Below, in pieces: positions 43,401-52,195 of a DNA stretch of 64,000 nucleotides; within the stretch, counting starts at the first letter, position 1; each line of letters starts with the position of its first letter. This stretch comes from Mesaphorura yosii (lineage: Eukaryota; Arthropoda; Collembola; Poduromorpha; Tullbergiidae). The DNA lies in contig WIXG01000228.1 in NCBI GenBank assembly GCA_009869945.1, forward strand, positions 62,001 to 126,000. The letters run 5' to 3'. A program made the position numbers and the translations under genes. The notes beneath the pieces were generated by a model. That model was given only the letters and a program-made list of their open reading frames with translations, did not search any database and was not told where the DNA came from.

Positions 43401-46400
43401 TTGCATGTGCTGCGCCTTTGCAGAATTTTCACATGAACGCTTTGTCATAATCAGAACTGGCACATTTGTGCCGCAGCTCACTTCAAAATCGTCACCGTGC
43501 ATTCTTGCCTAGTTTGCTCGACGGCCCCCTCGTGCATTAGAGTGAGAGTTCACCTAATCCCGGCTTAAAAACAATTGACACTCGCGGCATAAATAAATAC
43601 AAAATGACTGCGGCAGCGCGGTTGCGGTGCAATTTCTATTTCTATATTTTAATAACTCTTTTACTCGACTCCTTGACTTTCTACTGCAGTGTGGCAAGCA
43701 GGTTGAGGTGACAAATTATTAGAGTGAAACCAAACACATATTATTTATCAAAAGAGAGAACAGGTTAATGGTTTTCTACCGCTGCGCTACGGCTTTTGAC
43801 AGCGAGACATTCAGTTAGCATTGAATGCATGCACGCAGTGCCATTGCTGCTTCGAGTCTCAGAACTGACTTCGAGCAGCTCAAGGCAAGTAATTATGAAA
43901 AGTTGCTGATGGCTGATAAATGCCATTAGCACATCATATCAAATCGTAAATTTGTGGCCGTTCCATTTACGAGCAGTAGCAGCTTCTTATGTCAAAGCAT
44001 CTTCGCAATCGCAATCGAGATTCAAAGACTGACCACGAAAGATGTGATTTTTATCAACGTCCACCCAAATTCTAATCAGAATTCTTTTGCATAACTCTTT
44101 AGCTATGAGAATACATGGGTTAAGCGAAGGCTCGCATTGTCATCCTGTCAATTGTCACAGCGAAACTACCGCTGCCGCTGCCGCTGCTGCTGCTTATGAT
44201 TAAAAAACGAGTGATTTCGTCACGCAATTGTGGTTCAACTGTCCTTGACTTTTACAGGAAAAACACCGCCGTTGCTGTCGTTGTCTGCCTTGCTGCCTTG
44301 CACTGCAGCATAAGCTTTTAACTTTAAGCTCTTGTTTGTTTCATCAATAACAATGACAAGAGTTTGCCTTATTTCTGAAGCAGAAATGGTGCAGCATTGA
44401 ATACGGCAGGCAGACATGGCAGTTTGGTGTTGCCATATGTTGCGTGTGGCATCAAATTATTTATAAAATTGCCGAAACTCTTTTGTAATTCATGCCGAAT
44501 CACATGAACTTCAGGCTGGACTGGTGACTGCTTTCACGTGTGAGAAGCGGTGCGTTACGCGTTGCATGGCGGCATTAACCATTTTAATCCATATCGATCT
44601 CAAATCAAGAGAACCCTGCTTCTTTTTGCATTCACCATTCATGCGACGAAGCAATAAAGCAGAGCCAAAAGTAAAGGGGTTCCCGAAGCTTTGTAAAATG
44701 CGAAATCCAGCACGGCATGCCAGTTTAGTTTGAGTCGATCGTGAATCCTTCTGATGCGCTACGAAAATGCGGGCATTGAAAATGGCTGTGAGCATTAAGT
44801 AACCCACTTCGTGACGTGCACCTGGGAAATTATTAACAACAGATTTCCTTTGCCTGGCAGATGCATTCAATGTCTCCGTCTCGCTTTGCCACGCTGTGCA
44901 GAGTGCAATTTCAATCACGATGCCATGTGCGCAATTCCTACGCAATTATTCACGTTTTTGTCTCAGCGCTGCGTTTCTGATTTGTGTCTCACTAATTAAC
45001 GATCGCTGTCTTGTGTATTTTGACGTATACGCCTCGCTTAGGCTTCAATGCATTTCATTGACGACGTAGGCCACCGTAACGCTAGAAATCGAAGTCGATG
45101 AAGTAAAATTAGTTATTCGTTTGAAAATAGAATCAAACTGAGCCTGCCGGACAGCGTCTTCCTTTCATTCCACATTTTGTTATTGAGTTATGATGCATTT
45201 TCCCAATATTTACGGGTATAACACGGGCAGGCTCATCATACTCATCAATCATCAAGACTGCGTTATGTTCTGCCTCTACCGTGAACATTTTCATGCAATG
45301 CCGCGTGGAGATAAAATAATTAAGCGAACGGTGTAAGAAGAGACAGGAATTATGGGCTGTCAGTTTCAGACGGATAGTATTGATTTTCTCGTCAGATAAA
45401 CTATTTTTATTACCGCTGTAGCAGCTGCGTAACTCGCAATCAGCGTCAAATCGTCAATCGCGTACAGTACAGGAGTCAAAAAATCCTTGTCGGTTGTTGT
45501 ACATTATTTTAGGCAATCGATTCTCGAATGCGAATAATGAGGCCAGTCACTTGATACGTCTCTTGCAATGCTTTGCTTTTCCGTGACTGCGATAGCGATT
45601 ATGTGATTACCGTCCGAGAGGTTCGCAATTTGCCCTAAAACTAAAACGAAATGGGACGATATGAATGTCGGCCGCTTTGAGTTTTGCCGACTGCGTGCGA
45701 AGTGCGAAATCGCAAATCTGCGCTTGCATGCTTGTTATTGTTTTGTTAATAGGATTGCGTTTCTTGCAAGCCGTGCTTATTGGTCAGTTAGCGAGTAACA
45801 AGTGTGAAGAATTCGATTTATTTGAAAATTGTCAGCTGACGCAATTCGTAAATCGTACGTAATCAAAAGCTGTACAATTCATGGTGGCAATGCAGTGCTT
45901 AAATTGTCCTTCAGGGCCTAAAGCATATCGTAATTTGTGTACCAGAGATTTCAATCCCAATAGAAACTGAAACAGTAGAAATTATGCCAACATTCGAGAA
46001 ATTGAGAGCTCGAATTCGCGAATCTTTCGAAATCTTTGCCAGGGGTTTAGGTTTGGTTTTCCCTCTGTAGTTTCCTAATTTCCCGTCCCACCACAACAAT
46101 AGGAGTGCGTACTTTGCGTACCATAGGAGGCCAAGTTTTCAACGGTACCCATTTTATGTTTCGCCATCTTCATCCACCCATGAATGAGCAATAAATAATA
46201 GAATTGCAATTAACTGTAACAGCAACAAACATTTGAGTGGTGCACAACACAGGGGTCTAGATTGCCGGAGAAAAGAAATTGCATTCTCTTTGTGGCAGTG
46301 GTAAATTGGGTAAGTTTTGACTTGGCAATTGTGCAATTGTATAGTTGTGCGCTGAAGAATGACGATCTCACTGGCGCAGTCAGTTATCATTTTAATTACC

Positions 46401-46702
46401 CAAAGCAGAGAGAAACGAGATTGTTTTACCTTCTTGACGTTGTGCCCACCACCGCCGTCGCTGCCAATGCCAGCAGCACCTTGAGATCGACTGAGATTCG
46501 AGACGACGCTGACGCTGTCGCTGTGAGCGCTTCCACTCCGCGAGCTGCTCACGCTGACGCTGCTGACTCCTTTCTGCATTGTTGCGAATACTGGAATAAT
46601 GGACGAGGGCGCTGAGGATGTGAACTCCACGAGTCGTGGGTCGCTGTTGCGCTCCAGCACAGTTTCGAGTTCGACTTCTTCGTTCGTAGGCGACAATGAC
46701 AT
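12242..46702 (-). CDS. MTUS/ATIP-like microtubule-associated coiled-coil protein (longest supported form)
   Basis: Minimum long form: exons 46430-46702, 28877-29471, 27491-27811, 13329-13475, 13138-13248, 12924-13061, 12708-12850 and 12242-12637, joined in frame to 707 residues. The N-terminal two-thirds is Ser/Thr/Asn-rich and presumably disordered; the last 311 codons are almost continuous coiled coil. The final exon (132 codons) follows the layout of the MTUS1/ATIP C-terminus: a leading LRKEIESLEVVLQLKNQDL segment, like the LKSVLEMKN segment of vertebrate MTUS1, and near the end NENDKLHLNNEQLSYKIEML, like its terminal MENEELLWKL helix. From family knowledge this suggests a microtubule-binding protein. 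Two SxIP-type EB1-binding motifs, SIIP and SAIP, occur in the upstream exons. The assignment rests on remembered similarity of coiled coils, which can mislead. Alternative first exons are listed separately. Confidence 0.72.
14150..15125 (-). CDS. alternative first coding exon d (MPMSIHF...)
   Basis: An ATG at 15125 opens 325 codons plus one base, ending at a GGTAAATGA donor in phase 1, exactly what exon 13329-13475 requires. The joined isoform has 636 residues. The encoded segment is hydrophilic, with a basic N-terminal part (KKRSSKS, KSSKSALKK), a middle segment with FGKDLEEWKK, and a Ser-rich acidic end. I recognise no domain. With only about 0.7 kb to the common exons, it could be the first exon of the most proximal promoter. 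It might also be an exon of a longer form, but no acceptor in phase is evident before the ATG. Confidence 0.8.
15126..22676. other. intron, nothing recognised
   Basis: Intronic for the upstream isoforms of the MTUS-like gene and also the promoter side of first exon d. AT-rich with many short low-complexity words (AAATGC, GCGAAT). No exon, RNA gene or transposon protein is recognised. A short CGGTCGGTCGGTCG run lies near 16757-16771. Confidence 0.5.
22677..23268 (-). CDS. alternative first coding exon c (MGPSLSK...)
   Basis: An ATG at 23268 opens 197 codons plus one base and ends at a GGTAAAT donor in phase 1, matching the common acceptor at 13475; the joined isoform has 508 residues. The N-terminal third is basic (GKSIKKGIGG), the C-terminal third very acidic: Asp/Glu-rich runs such as YDDDDSFGHDDHGEEDVQD, with several SDSDDS-type sites typical of casein kinase 2 targets. 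No catalytic or fold motif is visible. Reading on past the donor gives only a few codons to a stop, which supports use of the splice site. Confidence 0.75.
23269..25619. other. intron and promoter side of first exon c
   Basis: No coding feature recognised. The tracts 23880-24270 and 25180-25390 are open in one or more frames but show no family resemblance and have no plausible splice boundaries. Confidence 0.45.
25620..25776 (-). CDS. alternative first coding exon b (MDFPAPS...)
   Basis: A short first exon: an ATG at 25776, 52 codons plus one base, then a GGTTTGT donor in phase 1 that fits the acceptor at 13475. The joined isoform has 363 residues and is nearly all coiled coil. The exon encodes a Ser/Ala/Asn-rich leader followed by LMILDRIRRERA, whose amphipathic charge pattern continues into the coiled coil. 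The short length makes chance more likely than for the other first exons, but the phase match and the clean ATG support it. Confidence 0.62.
25777..27490. other. intron, nothing recognised
   Basis: Sequence between first exon b and the 27.5 kb exon. No coding or RNA feature recognised. Confidence 0.45.
27491..27811 (-). CDS. internal exon of the MTUS-like gene (Asn/Ser-rich)
   Basis: A phase 1-in, phase 1-out exon (321 bases, 107 codons): acceptor TTTCAG before TGATTCC, donor GGTAAGC. It joins exon 28877-29471 to the common exon without changing frame and could be skipped without changing frame. It encodes VIPARNQNN, a stretch of basic residues (ATRRRNN), long Asn/Ser/Thr runs and a basic end (MTTRSKTTRG). 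No domain recognised; the composition suggests a disordered linker. It could also carry microtubule-contacting basic patches, which is inference. Confidence 0.75.
28877..29471 (-). CDS. internal exon of the MTUS-like gene (Ser/Thr-rich, SxIP motif)
   Basis: A 595-base exon, phase 0 in and phase 1 out, with acceptor GTTGCAG and donor GGTTAGC. It fits between the phase-0 donor at 46430 and the phase-2-base acceptor at 27811. It encodes about 198 residues rich in Ser, Gln, Thr and Arg: TRLATMCPTVPGHIVPP at the start, NSAIPTATS in the middle, a polyserine tract of six, and basic clusters (KPSARKSH). SAIP matches the SxIP signal for EB1-type plus-end proteins. An internal ATG at 29456 could start yet another isoform if the exon is used as a first exon. 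Confidence 0.75.
29472..31803. other. intron, nothing recognised
   Basis: Intron of the long isoform. An open frame at 30.99-31.32 kb (plus strand, Cys-containing) was examined but has no family resemblance. No RNA gene seen. Confidence 0.45.
31804..32055 (-). CDS. candidate cassette exon with SPIRS repeat
   Basis: Between acceptor CCTTCAG (at 32056-32057) and donor TTAGTATAT (at 31802-31803) lie 252 bases, exactly 84 open codons in phase 0-0. That is the phase needed for insertion between exon 46430-46702 and exon 28877-29471. The first 30 residues are an imperfect repeat of about 15 residues carrying NSPIRS twice; the rest is basic (SRKTKDRKQER). The underlying DNA repeat is visible at about 31975-32075. 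The donor is only moderate, and a stronger-looking GTTAGT four bases earlier would break the phase, so this exon is a proposal. Confidence 0.4.
32056..35244. other. intron, nothing recognised
   Basis: Part of the long 5' intron of the MTUS-like gene. Open frames near 33.2-34.1 and 34.3-34.6 kb lack family resemblance and splice support. Confidence 0.45.
35245..36365. mobile_element. inverted-repeat-bounded insertion, possible non-autonomous transposon
   Basis: The 16-base word ATCTCGAAAACGGTGA at 35245-35260 recurs inverted at 36350-36365 with one mismatch. Between them lie about 550 bases (35.38-35.93 kb) that are unusually C-rich and purine-poor on the plus strand, unlike the AT-rich intron around, then a tandem repeat of about 123 bases. 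The only sizeable frames are short and interrupted, so no transposase is encoded. No clear target-site duplication was found at the outer edges, and the true ends may lie outside the inverted words. Class unknown. Confidence 0.45.
35949..36295. repeat. about 2.8 copies of a 123-base tandem repeat
   Basis: Copies start near 35949, 36075 and 36198. The second and third are clearly related (both TCTGAACGGT..., then TTCACGATTTTGC, then TTGAAAATTTGCAA); the first is more diverged, and the third stops after about 98 bases. Spacing between copies two and three is 123 bases. The array lies inside the inverted-repeat-bounded segment. Confidence 0.7.
36366..42038. other. intron, nothing recognised
   Basis: Continuation of the long intron. 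Two neighbouring minus-strand open frames at 36.4-36.96 kb could not be assigned to any family and have no clear splice sites. The rest is AT-rich non-coding sequence. Confidence 0.45.
42039..42110 (-). tRNA. tRNA-Gln (TTG)
   Basis: A 72-base tRNA with all four arms. The acceptor stem GGCTCTA pairs with TAGAGCC, with discriminator T. The anticodon arm is CAGGA-CTTTGAA-TCCTG, giving anticodon TTG (reads CAA, glutamine), and the T arm carries the B-box GTTCGATTC. The D arm contains TGGTGTAATGGTTAGCA (A-box region). There is no intron. On its strand a run of seven T (42023-42029) serves as the RNA polymerase III terminator. It lies in the large intron of the MTUS-like gene, on the same strand as that gene. 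Confidence 0.97.
42111..42517. promoter_or_regulatory. spacer between head-to-head tRNA-Gln genes
   Basis: These 407 bases separate the 5' ends of two divergent tRNA-Gln genes. Nothing else is recognised in it. Confidence 0.6.
42518..42589 (+). tRNA. tRNA-Gln (TTG), second copy
   Basis: A 72-base tRNA nearly identical to its neighbour: the acceptor stem is GGTTCTA/TAGAACC, so a C-G pair at position 3-70 in the first copy is a T-A pair here and pairing is kept. The anticodon arm, anticodon TTG, D arm and T arm are the same. A T5 terminator is at 42600-42604. It is on the strand opposite to the host gene. Confidence 0.97.
42590..46429. other. intron, nothing recognised
   Basis: First part of the long intron after exon 46430-46702. 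A short CCGCTG/GCTGCT run is at 44170-44194. No exon or transposon protein recognised. Confidence 0.45.
46430..46702 (-). CDS. distal first coding exon a (MSLSPTN...)
   Basis: An ATG at 46702 opens 91 codons ending at an AAGGTAAAAC donor in phase 0, matching the phase-0 acceptor at 29471 (or the candidate cassette at 32055). The segment is acidic at first (NEEVELETVLE), contains SSIIPVF, which fits the SxIP EB1-binding pattern, and then a long Ser/Val/Gly-rich tract ending GHNVKK. No other domain is seen. Its intron to 29471 is about 17 kb, so the transcription unit covers at least 34.5 kb. Confidence 0.72.
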
Positions 46703-49536
46703 ACTTGCACAGACAAAATAGTAAAACACTAATGAGTATTGTTGTGATTCGAAACCCAAGCTTAATTACTCTAATGAACGGAAGCAATCGGAAACTAGCA
46801 TTTGTATCATCACGAAATGCCTCAAGATTCACGTTCACGATAAGCGATTGACTGTTTGTACTCTTTTCTTCCCGATTACAATCACAGTTGGATGGAATTC
46901 CTTTCCTGTTACTCCCTTGGCCTGAATCAAATTGCAATTTGCAATGTGCAATGCGAATTTACAACCCTTTCAATGAAAGACGCGTTCGATTTCCGTTTCC
47001 AGTTAAACACAACCAAAGTCTGAAAGATTCGGTGCACACTAAAAATAGAGTATGTTGAGATCTTTGAAATTTCACGACTGCTGTTTTCTTCTTCCCAAAA
47101 CGAAAATTGAAGAAAAAGTAACTTGTTTTCTCTGTTTGACTTTCTTTCTAATTAATTACGTATTCGGCCTACGTATTTCTCATAATTAGCAATATACAAA
47201 GCTGGAGTAAGCAATTGAGCTGTCTCAGCACTCGACTTGACTTTTATGAAGCTTCTTGCAATGTCAGTGATGTTGTCCTTGCTTACAAATGAGTTCTGAC
47301 TTGACGTTTATTCATTCGCGTATCGCGCTCGGTCGCTCGCCGTCGCAGGAAGAAATGCGGAGAAAATCAATATTTCTCCGAAGGAACCGAATGCAGAGGT
47401 TTTCGCACAAGCACAGCTCGGCACGGAATTGTTTCGCACAGCACAGCACAGCACAAGCGCTCGCTGCTACACGTCCATGAACGTTCCCTCCGTCATCACT
47501 CGCTCCAGCTTCCAGCGGGAGAAAGTACATGCACGTAACTTGCTTTCATTTCATCGCTTTCTATTCGCAGTGGAGGCATTCCCTTTCCGTATTTGGAAAG
47601 TTTAAGAATGGCAAGACTGAACCGGAAACTCACACAACACGCGGGGCGCTCAGAGTTGCATGTCACGGCAGTGTTATGAATCACCGATGTGGCGGCGTTG
47701 CCGCACAGATTTCACTATTTCACTGCTTCACCGGATGAGTCATCCTCGCGCACCCGCATCAATCACCAATCTTTCGCCGACACCTTGTATTACTTGATGA
47801 AAGTCGAAGTCGAAGACGCTGAATCGGATCAGTCTTCTTCCATGATTTCCTTTCAATCTTGACGATGCAGCAAATTGTAATTAAATTTGACAGGACAGGG
47901 CAGGAGTAAACTTGGCGATTGGCGCACACATAACACAAAACAACAGCGGCGCAGAGTAAACAACAGCACTGCGATTAAAAAAGCATTTTCTTGATGCAAC
48001 AGTTTCTGAAGTCCGCACGCTATTTATGTAATTAACACGTAATGCAAACCAAATCAGTGAATCAGCATCGGTGGTCCAGATAACGTAAACTCTGGTTCTG
48101 GCTTGGCAGTGACTTCAACGCGGCTTGGCGGGCGGGGGTTCTCTTGTGCGTCTTCTTAAGAACAATAAAGCTCGAGGACAGTTGACCTTTGACAGAAAGA
48201 GACCACTGCGCTTTTGTGGTGCACTTGACAGGCAGAATTTTTCTTTTCTGTATCTGCTCAACGTCCAGGTAAAATTATTGTTAACGCGCGATGCGCGCTG
48301 TTATCTCACTGGCCTGGCTAGTGCAGAGATTGCAGGTGAGCACAGGAAAGAATTACAGTCGACTGATGCATGTGAAGTTTTCTCAGTGCATGCAAGAGCA
48401 ATCGCAATCTGCGTAAATTGTAAAATGTAAACTCAAATGCAGACTAAAAAATCTGAAAAGTCTCACGGAGGTACTGCCATTATCGTTACGTATTATTGAG
48501 ACATAAAGGAATTACGCTAGGCTAGGCTAAGCTGCTGCTGCTGTATTCTGATACGCATCGTGCAACAATAATAACAAGAACAATGTTTGCATGATTTTGA
48601 AGCCCTTTCTGTACAAAACCGTAGCAATGCACTGCCAGTAATAAGAAAATCTCGCCACAGAGCGTTTTGCGTTTGTACTGTAAATAAGTATTATTATTAG
48701 AGAATGGCTGAGGATAAAGTACGAAATACAGAGTAAAAAATCACAATAATGGCCTAAAATCTTGCATTACTGTCGTTGGAGTCTTCATACCGTGCCACGC
48801 CGTGCTTTGACGTGCTACCTCGCGAATAATCACAAAGTCGAGCACAGAGCACTGTAAATTTAGATTCATGCTTTGCGGATTTGTACATTGTTCATTGTTG
48901 GAAGTAGAGAATATTCCTGTACAACTTAAAAGCAGGGCTTCAGGCTTAATAACATTTCAAAAACGGGGTCCAACTCACATCTTTCCTCGTCGAGAATAGT
49001 TTAGTGGAACAAAAATACGCACCACACTGACGAGACTCACTTGCGTCTGTGTCGTGTCCACGCTACGGCCACGGTTGAGGAGATTCTCATTCAACGTTTA
49101 AATGCTCGACTTTGGTACTTGCATATTGCATTGCATTCTTCGTAAGAAACCAGCAAAATACATGCCATGCCGTTCGTCGTTCGCGATCAAGAAAAGCAAG
49201 ACAATAAACGTCATGAGCTTGCTTGAAATTTCTTTACGAATAAATACACATCATTTCCAGTCGGAGAAATTACAAACTTAACGAACCAGGATGAATTTAT
49301 TCAGCAAATGAGTGGTTGTCATTTAATATTATGTCGGCGTTTAAGAGTATACAACGAGCACCTACTAAAAGTCGGCTTAATCAAGCGAGTTTATAATCCT
49401 AACTAAAATATGCGAATCCATAAGCACGGCTGAAGACGTGATAAAAAGTTTGCCGGTGAACCGACAACGAACATTAAAATACAGAAGTAGGATATAGGAA
49501 AGTACAAAAATAGTCGTCGTTTGCCGTATCTCCTTC
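46703..49536. other. upstream region of MTUS-like gene / 3' flank of Tudor gene
   Basis: Likely contains the distal promoter and 5' untranslated sequence of the MTUS-like gene and the 3' end of the Tudor transcript. A CACAG/CAGCA run lies at 47438-47458. At 48516-48534 a TAGGCTAGGCTAAGCT word repeats exactly the one at 862-877. No coding exon recognised. Confidence 0.5.
49296..49301 (-). terminator. poly(A) signal for the Tudor-domain gene
   Basis: TTTATT (AATAAA on the gene's strand) lies 236 bases beyond the stop at 49537. Inferred from position. Confidence 0.4.
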
Positions 49537-51194
49537 CTATTGCACAAAATACCGCTTCCGGGGTTCATCCTTGATCCAGAAGTTCGACATCGGGTCCATA
49601 ACTTCATGCGTCTTGGGGTTATAGAGTTCGATATTCACCAAAACGCGACCAATCAGATCTCTCGAGACCTTGAGCACCTTGCCGAAGAATCTTATTCGGT
49701 TATTTGCTGCGAATCTTCCAAATGCGTCCCACTCCCTGTCGTTCCACTCGAAGAAGAAACTTTTGCCGGCGCCGTCTAAATCAAGAGAATGAACACATTA
49801 CCATTCAAGTTACAGTTGTAAGATGATCAGCATTCAGCTGAGTCTACTCAGCTAATTAGCTCAACTTGGTCATGTTCTGAGATACCTGTACGAGTCCAAT
49901 ACGCCACGATCACCTGAGCTGGCGCAAGGAGGGCGTACTCGGGTGGAAGGTAGTGGACGTGGCAGGCCTTGACGGACTGCACGTGTCCTCTGTCGAGGAA
50001 CACGATTGGCACGGTTCTTACAGGTTTCTGATTGCTCGGAGGGTTTGTGAAGGCGCGTAAGTACTTTCTTTCCAACAGCCTGCCACGCTCGAATCCATGC
50101 CGTGTTCTCACACAGAAGTAGCTTCCATCCTTCAGGCAGTGGCAGCGGCCTGTGTTTTTGAGCCAGTAATTCTCGTAGTACTGGCTGATGTCGAACTTGG
50201 CCAGTGGCCACGCCCTATCGCTGAGGTAGGGGATGATGTGCATCAGTCCAGCAGTCCCGGGGTCATAGCCAACAACCACAAAGTCAAGCATATTGCCCAC
50301 TTGGGGGTACACGACCGGCTCTCCAGGTGTTCCAAAATTCACTCCTTCAAGAGCGATCGGTGTCAACGACGTGAATGCAAGTAAACGATTGCGCATTGAA
50401 TTACTCTCGTCTTTCCGGTACCTGGACCTTGTGGGCTCTCTCATCAGTTTCTTCATGCAGTCTTTGATAACGTGAACAAAGTCGCGTCCGGGAAACCTCG
50501 AACTCTCCATGCGGACATCACCAACTAGCTGGCCACTTGCATCCTTTGTGCACTTAATATCGAGTGTGATGGTAGAATTGTGCAAATAGAGTCCATTCAG
50601 GAACAAATAGCGGAATTGTGTGTCCATCTTCCATTCTGCCAGTTCTTCAAAGGTGATCTGGATGACTTGTCGAGGAGGTCTTGCAAAGTCGTCGAGCATG
50701 TGGAACAAAAGTCGGAAGTCCACATTCATGACCGTGCCAAGATCGACGCAGTAGCATTTAATGAGGTGTGATTTCTTGACGCCGAACGTCTCCAGGATCT
50801 GCACACGTTGATACATCAAGCCAGGGAATTCGTGCTGCATTTGGCGACTTAGCGGAAACACTTGAGCGATGACACATCTTCCAGCTACGATTTCGGAGGG
50901 CCGCAACACATAAAATGGAGATCGTATGAAATACAGCGCCTCGTACACGTTGTTCATGGCTTGGAAGAGAGCCTGGTATCGCCGCTGGATCTTCTCGTCC
51001 GAACGAATGAGTTGGATCGATTCGATGGGGTAATCAAAGTTCTGCATGAAGGGTTCAAGGATGCCATTTATACGGCAGTGCCAAACTTGGAACCGGTCGC
51101 CCGTGCGCAATTCCCACTCGGGGATGAAGTGAGCCTTCTCCTTGGCTTGGAATCGAGCCACCTTCATAGCATCAGTATCCCTGGGATCCCCCAT
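49537..51194 (-). CDS. Tudor-domain protein (TDRD-type)
   Basis: Two coding exons, 49886-51194 and 49537-49775, joined in phase 1 (donor GGTATCTC, acceptor TTTAG), encode 515 residues. Two Tudor-like units are visible. The first is about residues 103-177: IVAGRCVIAQVF, then LMYQRVQILE, then CYCVDLGTV, then the FARPPRQ end. The second is about 355-430: YFCVRTRHG, FERGRLLE, VFLDRGHV, YLPPEYALL. Tudor proteins of this type usually bind methylated Piwi-family proteins or spliceosomal proteins, in germ granules or the cytoplasm; that role is family inference. In both units the DYGN aromatic signature is altered (DLGT, DRGH), so methyl-arginine binding is uncertain. I cannot assign an ortholog. The ATG at 51194 lies 17 bases inside an exon whose acceptor is at about 51212, so an upstream untranslated exon is likely. 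Confidence 0.78.
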
Positions 51195-52195
51195 CTTGAA
51201 TGGTGATGACTCTATGAAAATAAAATTCAGCCAAACTGAGCAAATTAATTCGATTTGATGCCCCTTTCACGATATTTACCAGCAATCATTCCTCAAATCG
51301 GAAGTTTTTTACTCGCCGATAGCAGCATGAGCTGCAACAGGTTTCTTCAACGGTCCTTGCGATTCCATGGTTGCCCAACTTCACACGCCCTGTAGATTTT
51401 AACGATTTTAGCCTTAGCGTGACAGGTATTGACGAATTCTAAGGCGCAAATTGTCCCTTGCAAGCTCCAGTCGATTTAATTAGATGTACCTCTTATCAAT
51501 CAACTGATCTGTGTTGATGTTCTTAGTTTATGGTATTCATTTAGTCGGAGATGGGCGAGTCTTTCGCTAACTTTCGTAACAGCGAAAATTAAATTGTCAC
51601 TCGGAAGTCAGAATTACGACATTTGCTTCCTTTGCATTTGAAACTTCCTATCGTACTACTGCCAACAAGAGCGTGGTGGTTGGCGTTCATAATATTTCCC
51701 TGTAAATGATAAAAGAGGCCCTTTTCGAGTCCTCTTTCAGTCTATTAGGTATTGTTACCTGGCCGCATGGAGAGCTGTGTGAGAGGGGTGATTGGAGATA
51801 ATTCTTGTCTTGGTTCGAACTTTCAAATGAGGGCGCTTACCACGCCGACTTTCCATAGCTATGCAGCTCTTTTGTGGTTCACAATCGTATCAATCCTTGA
51901 AGTAAGAAGAGCAATACTTAAGTCATTGATATACATTATCACGATTATTTATCCTGAACGATAAAGGTAAGCCGACTCTCTCATAAACAGAAAGTGTTCC
52001 ATCAGCATATCGGAGGGTCGAATGATAAGGCTTCGGTTTGGTAATAAGCCCACCTAGAAATTAGACTTGCTACTTGCATACTTTGACTTTGCCGTTGTCT
52101 TCTTTGTCTCGCAGAGTAACTGTTATAAGTTACAACTAATTGTGATTGAGTTGGAAGAGAATAATAAAAAGAGCTTCATCTCCCTGAATCGGAAA
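51195..52195. promoter_or_regulatory. divergent Tudor/LIN54 control region
   Basis: About 1 kb between divergent start codons. It contains a LIN54 5' untranslated exon ending at 51966 (donor AAAGGTAAGC) and an intron to the acceptor GCAG at 52111-52114, and part of the Tudor gene's 5' untranslated region. Three words match the CHR-type element TTYGAA on either strand: 51637-51642 (TTTGAA), 51814-51819 (TTCGAA) and 51822-51827 (TTCAAA). A short start-to-stop frame at about 51.31-51.37 kb (minus) is not joined in phase to the Tudor gene. Confidence 0.6.

Noticed and set aside
46392-46937. 181-codon minus-strand frame, Arg/Gln-rich
   Set aside because: Other frame of first exon a of the MTUS-like gene; only the 46430-46702 frame has an ATG, a donor and a phase that fit downstream exons.
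51313-51368. Short minus-strand ATG frame upstream of the Tudor gene
   Set aside because: The GT after it does not join the Tudor exon in the correct phase, so it is not taken as its N-terminus.
51811-51825. tRNA B-box-like word GGTTCGAAC
   Set aside because: No matching A-box or foldable cloverleaf around it; it lies in the LIN54 5' untranslated or promoter region.
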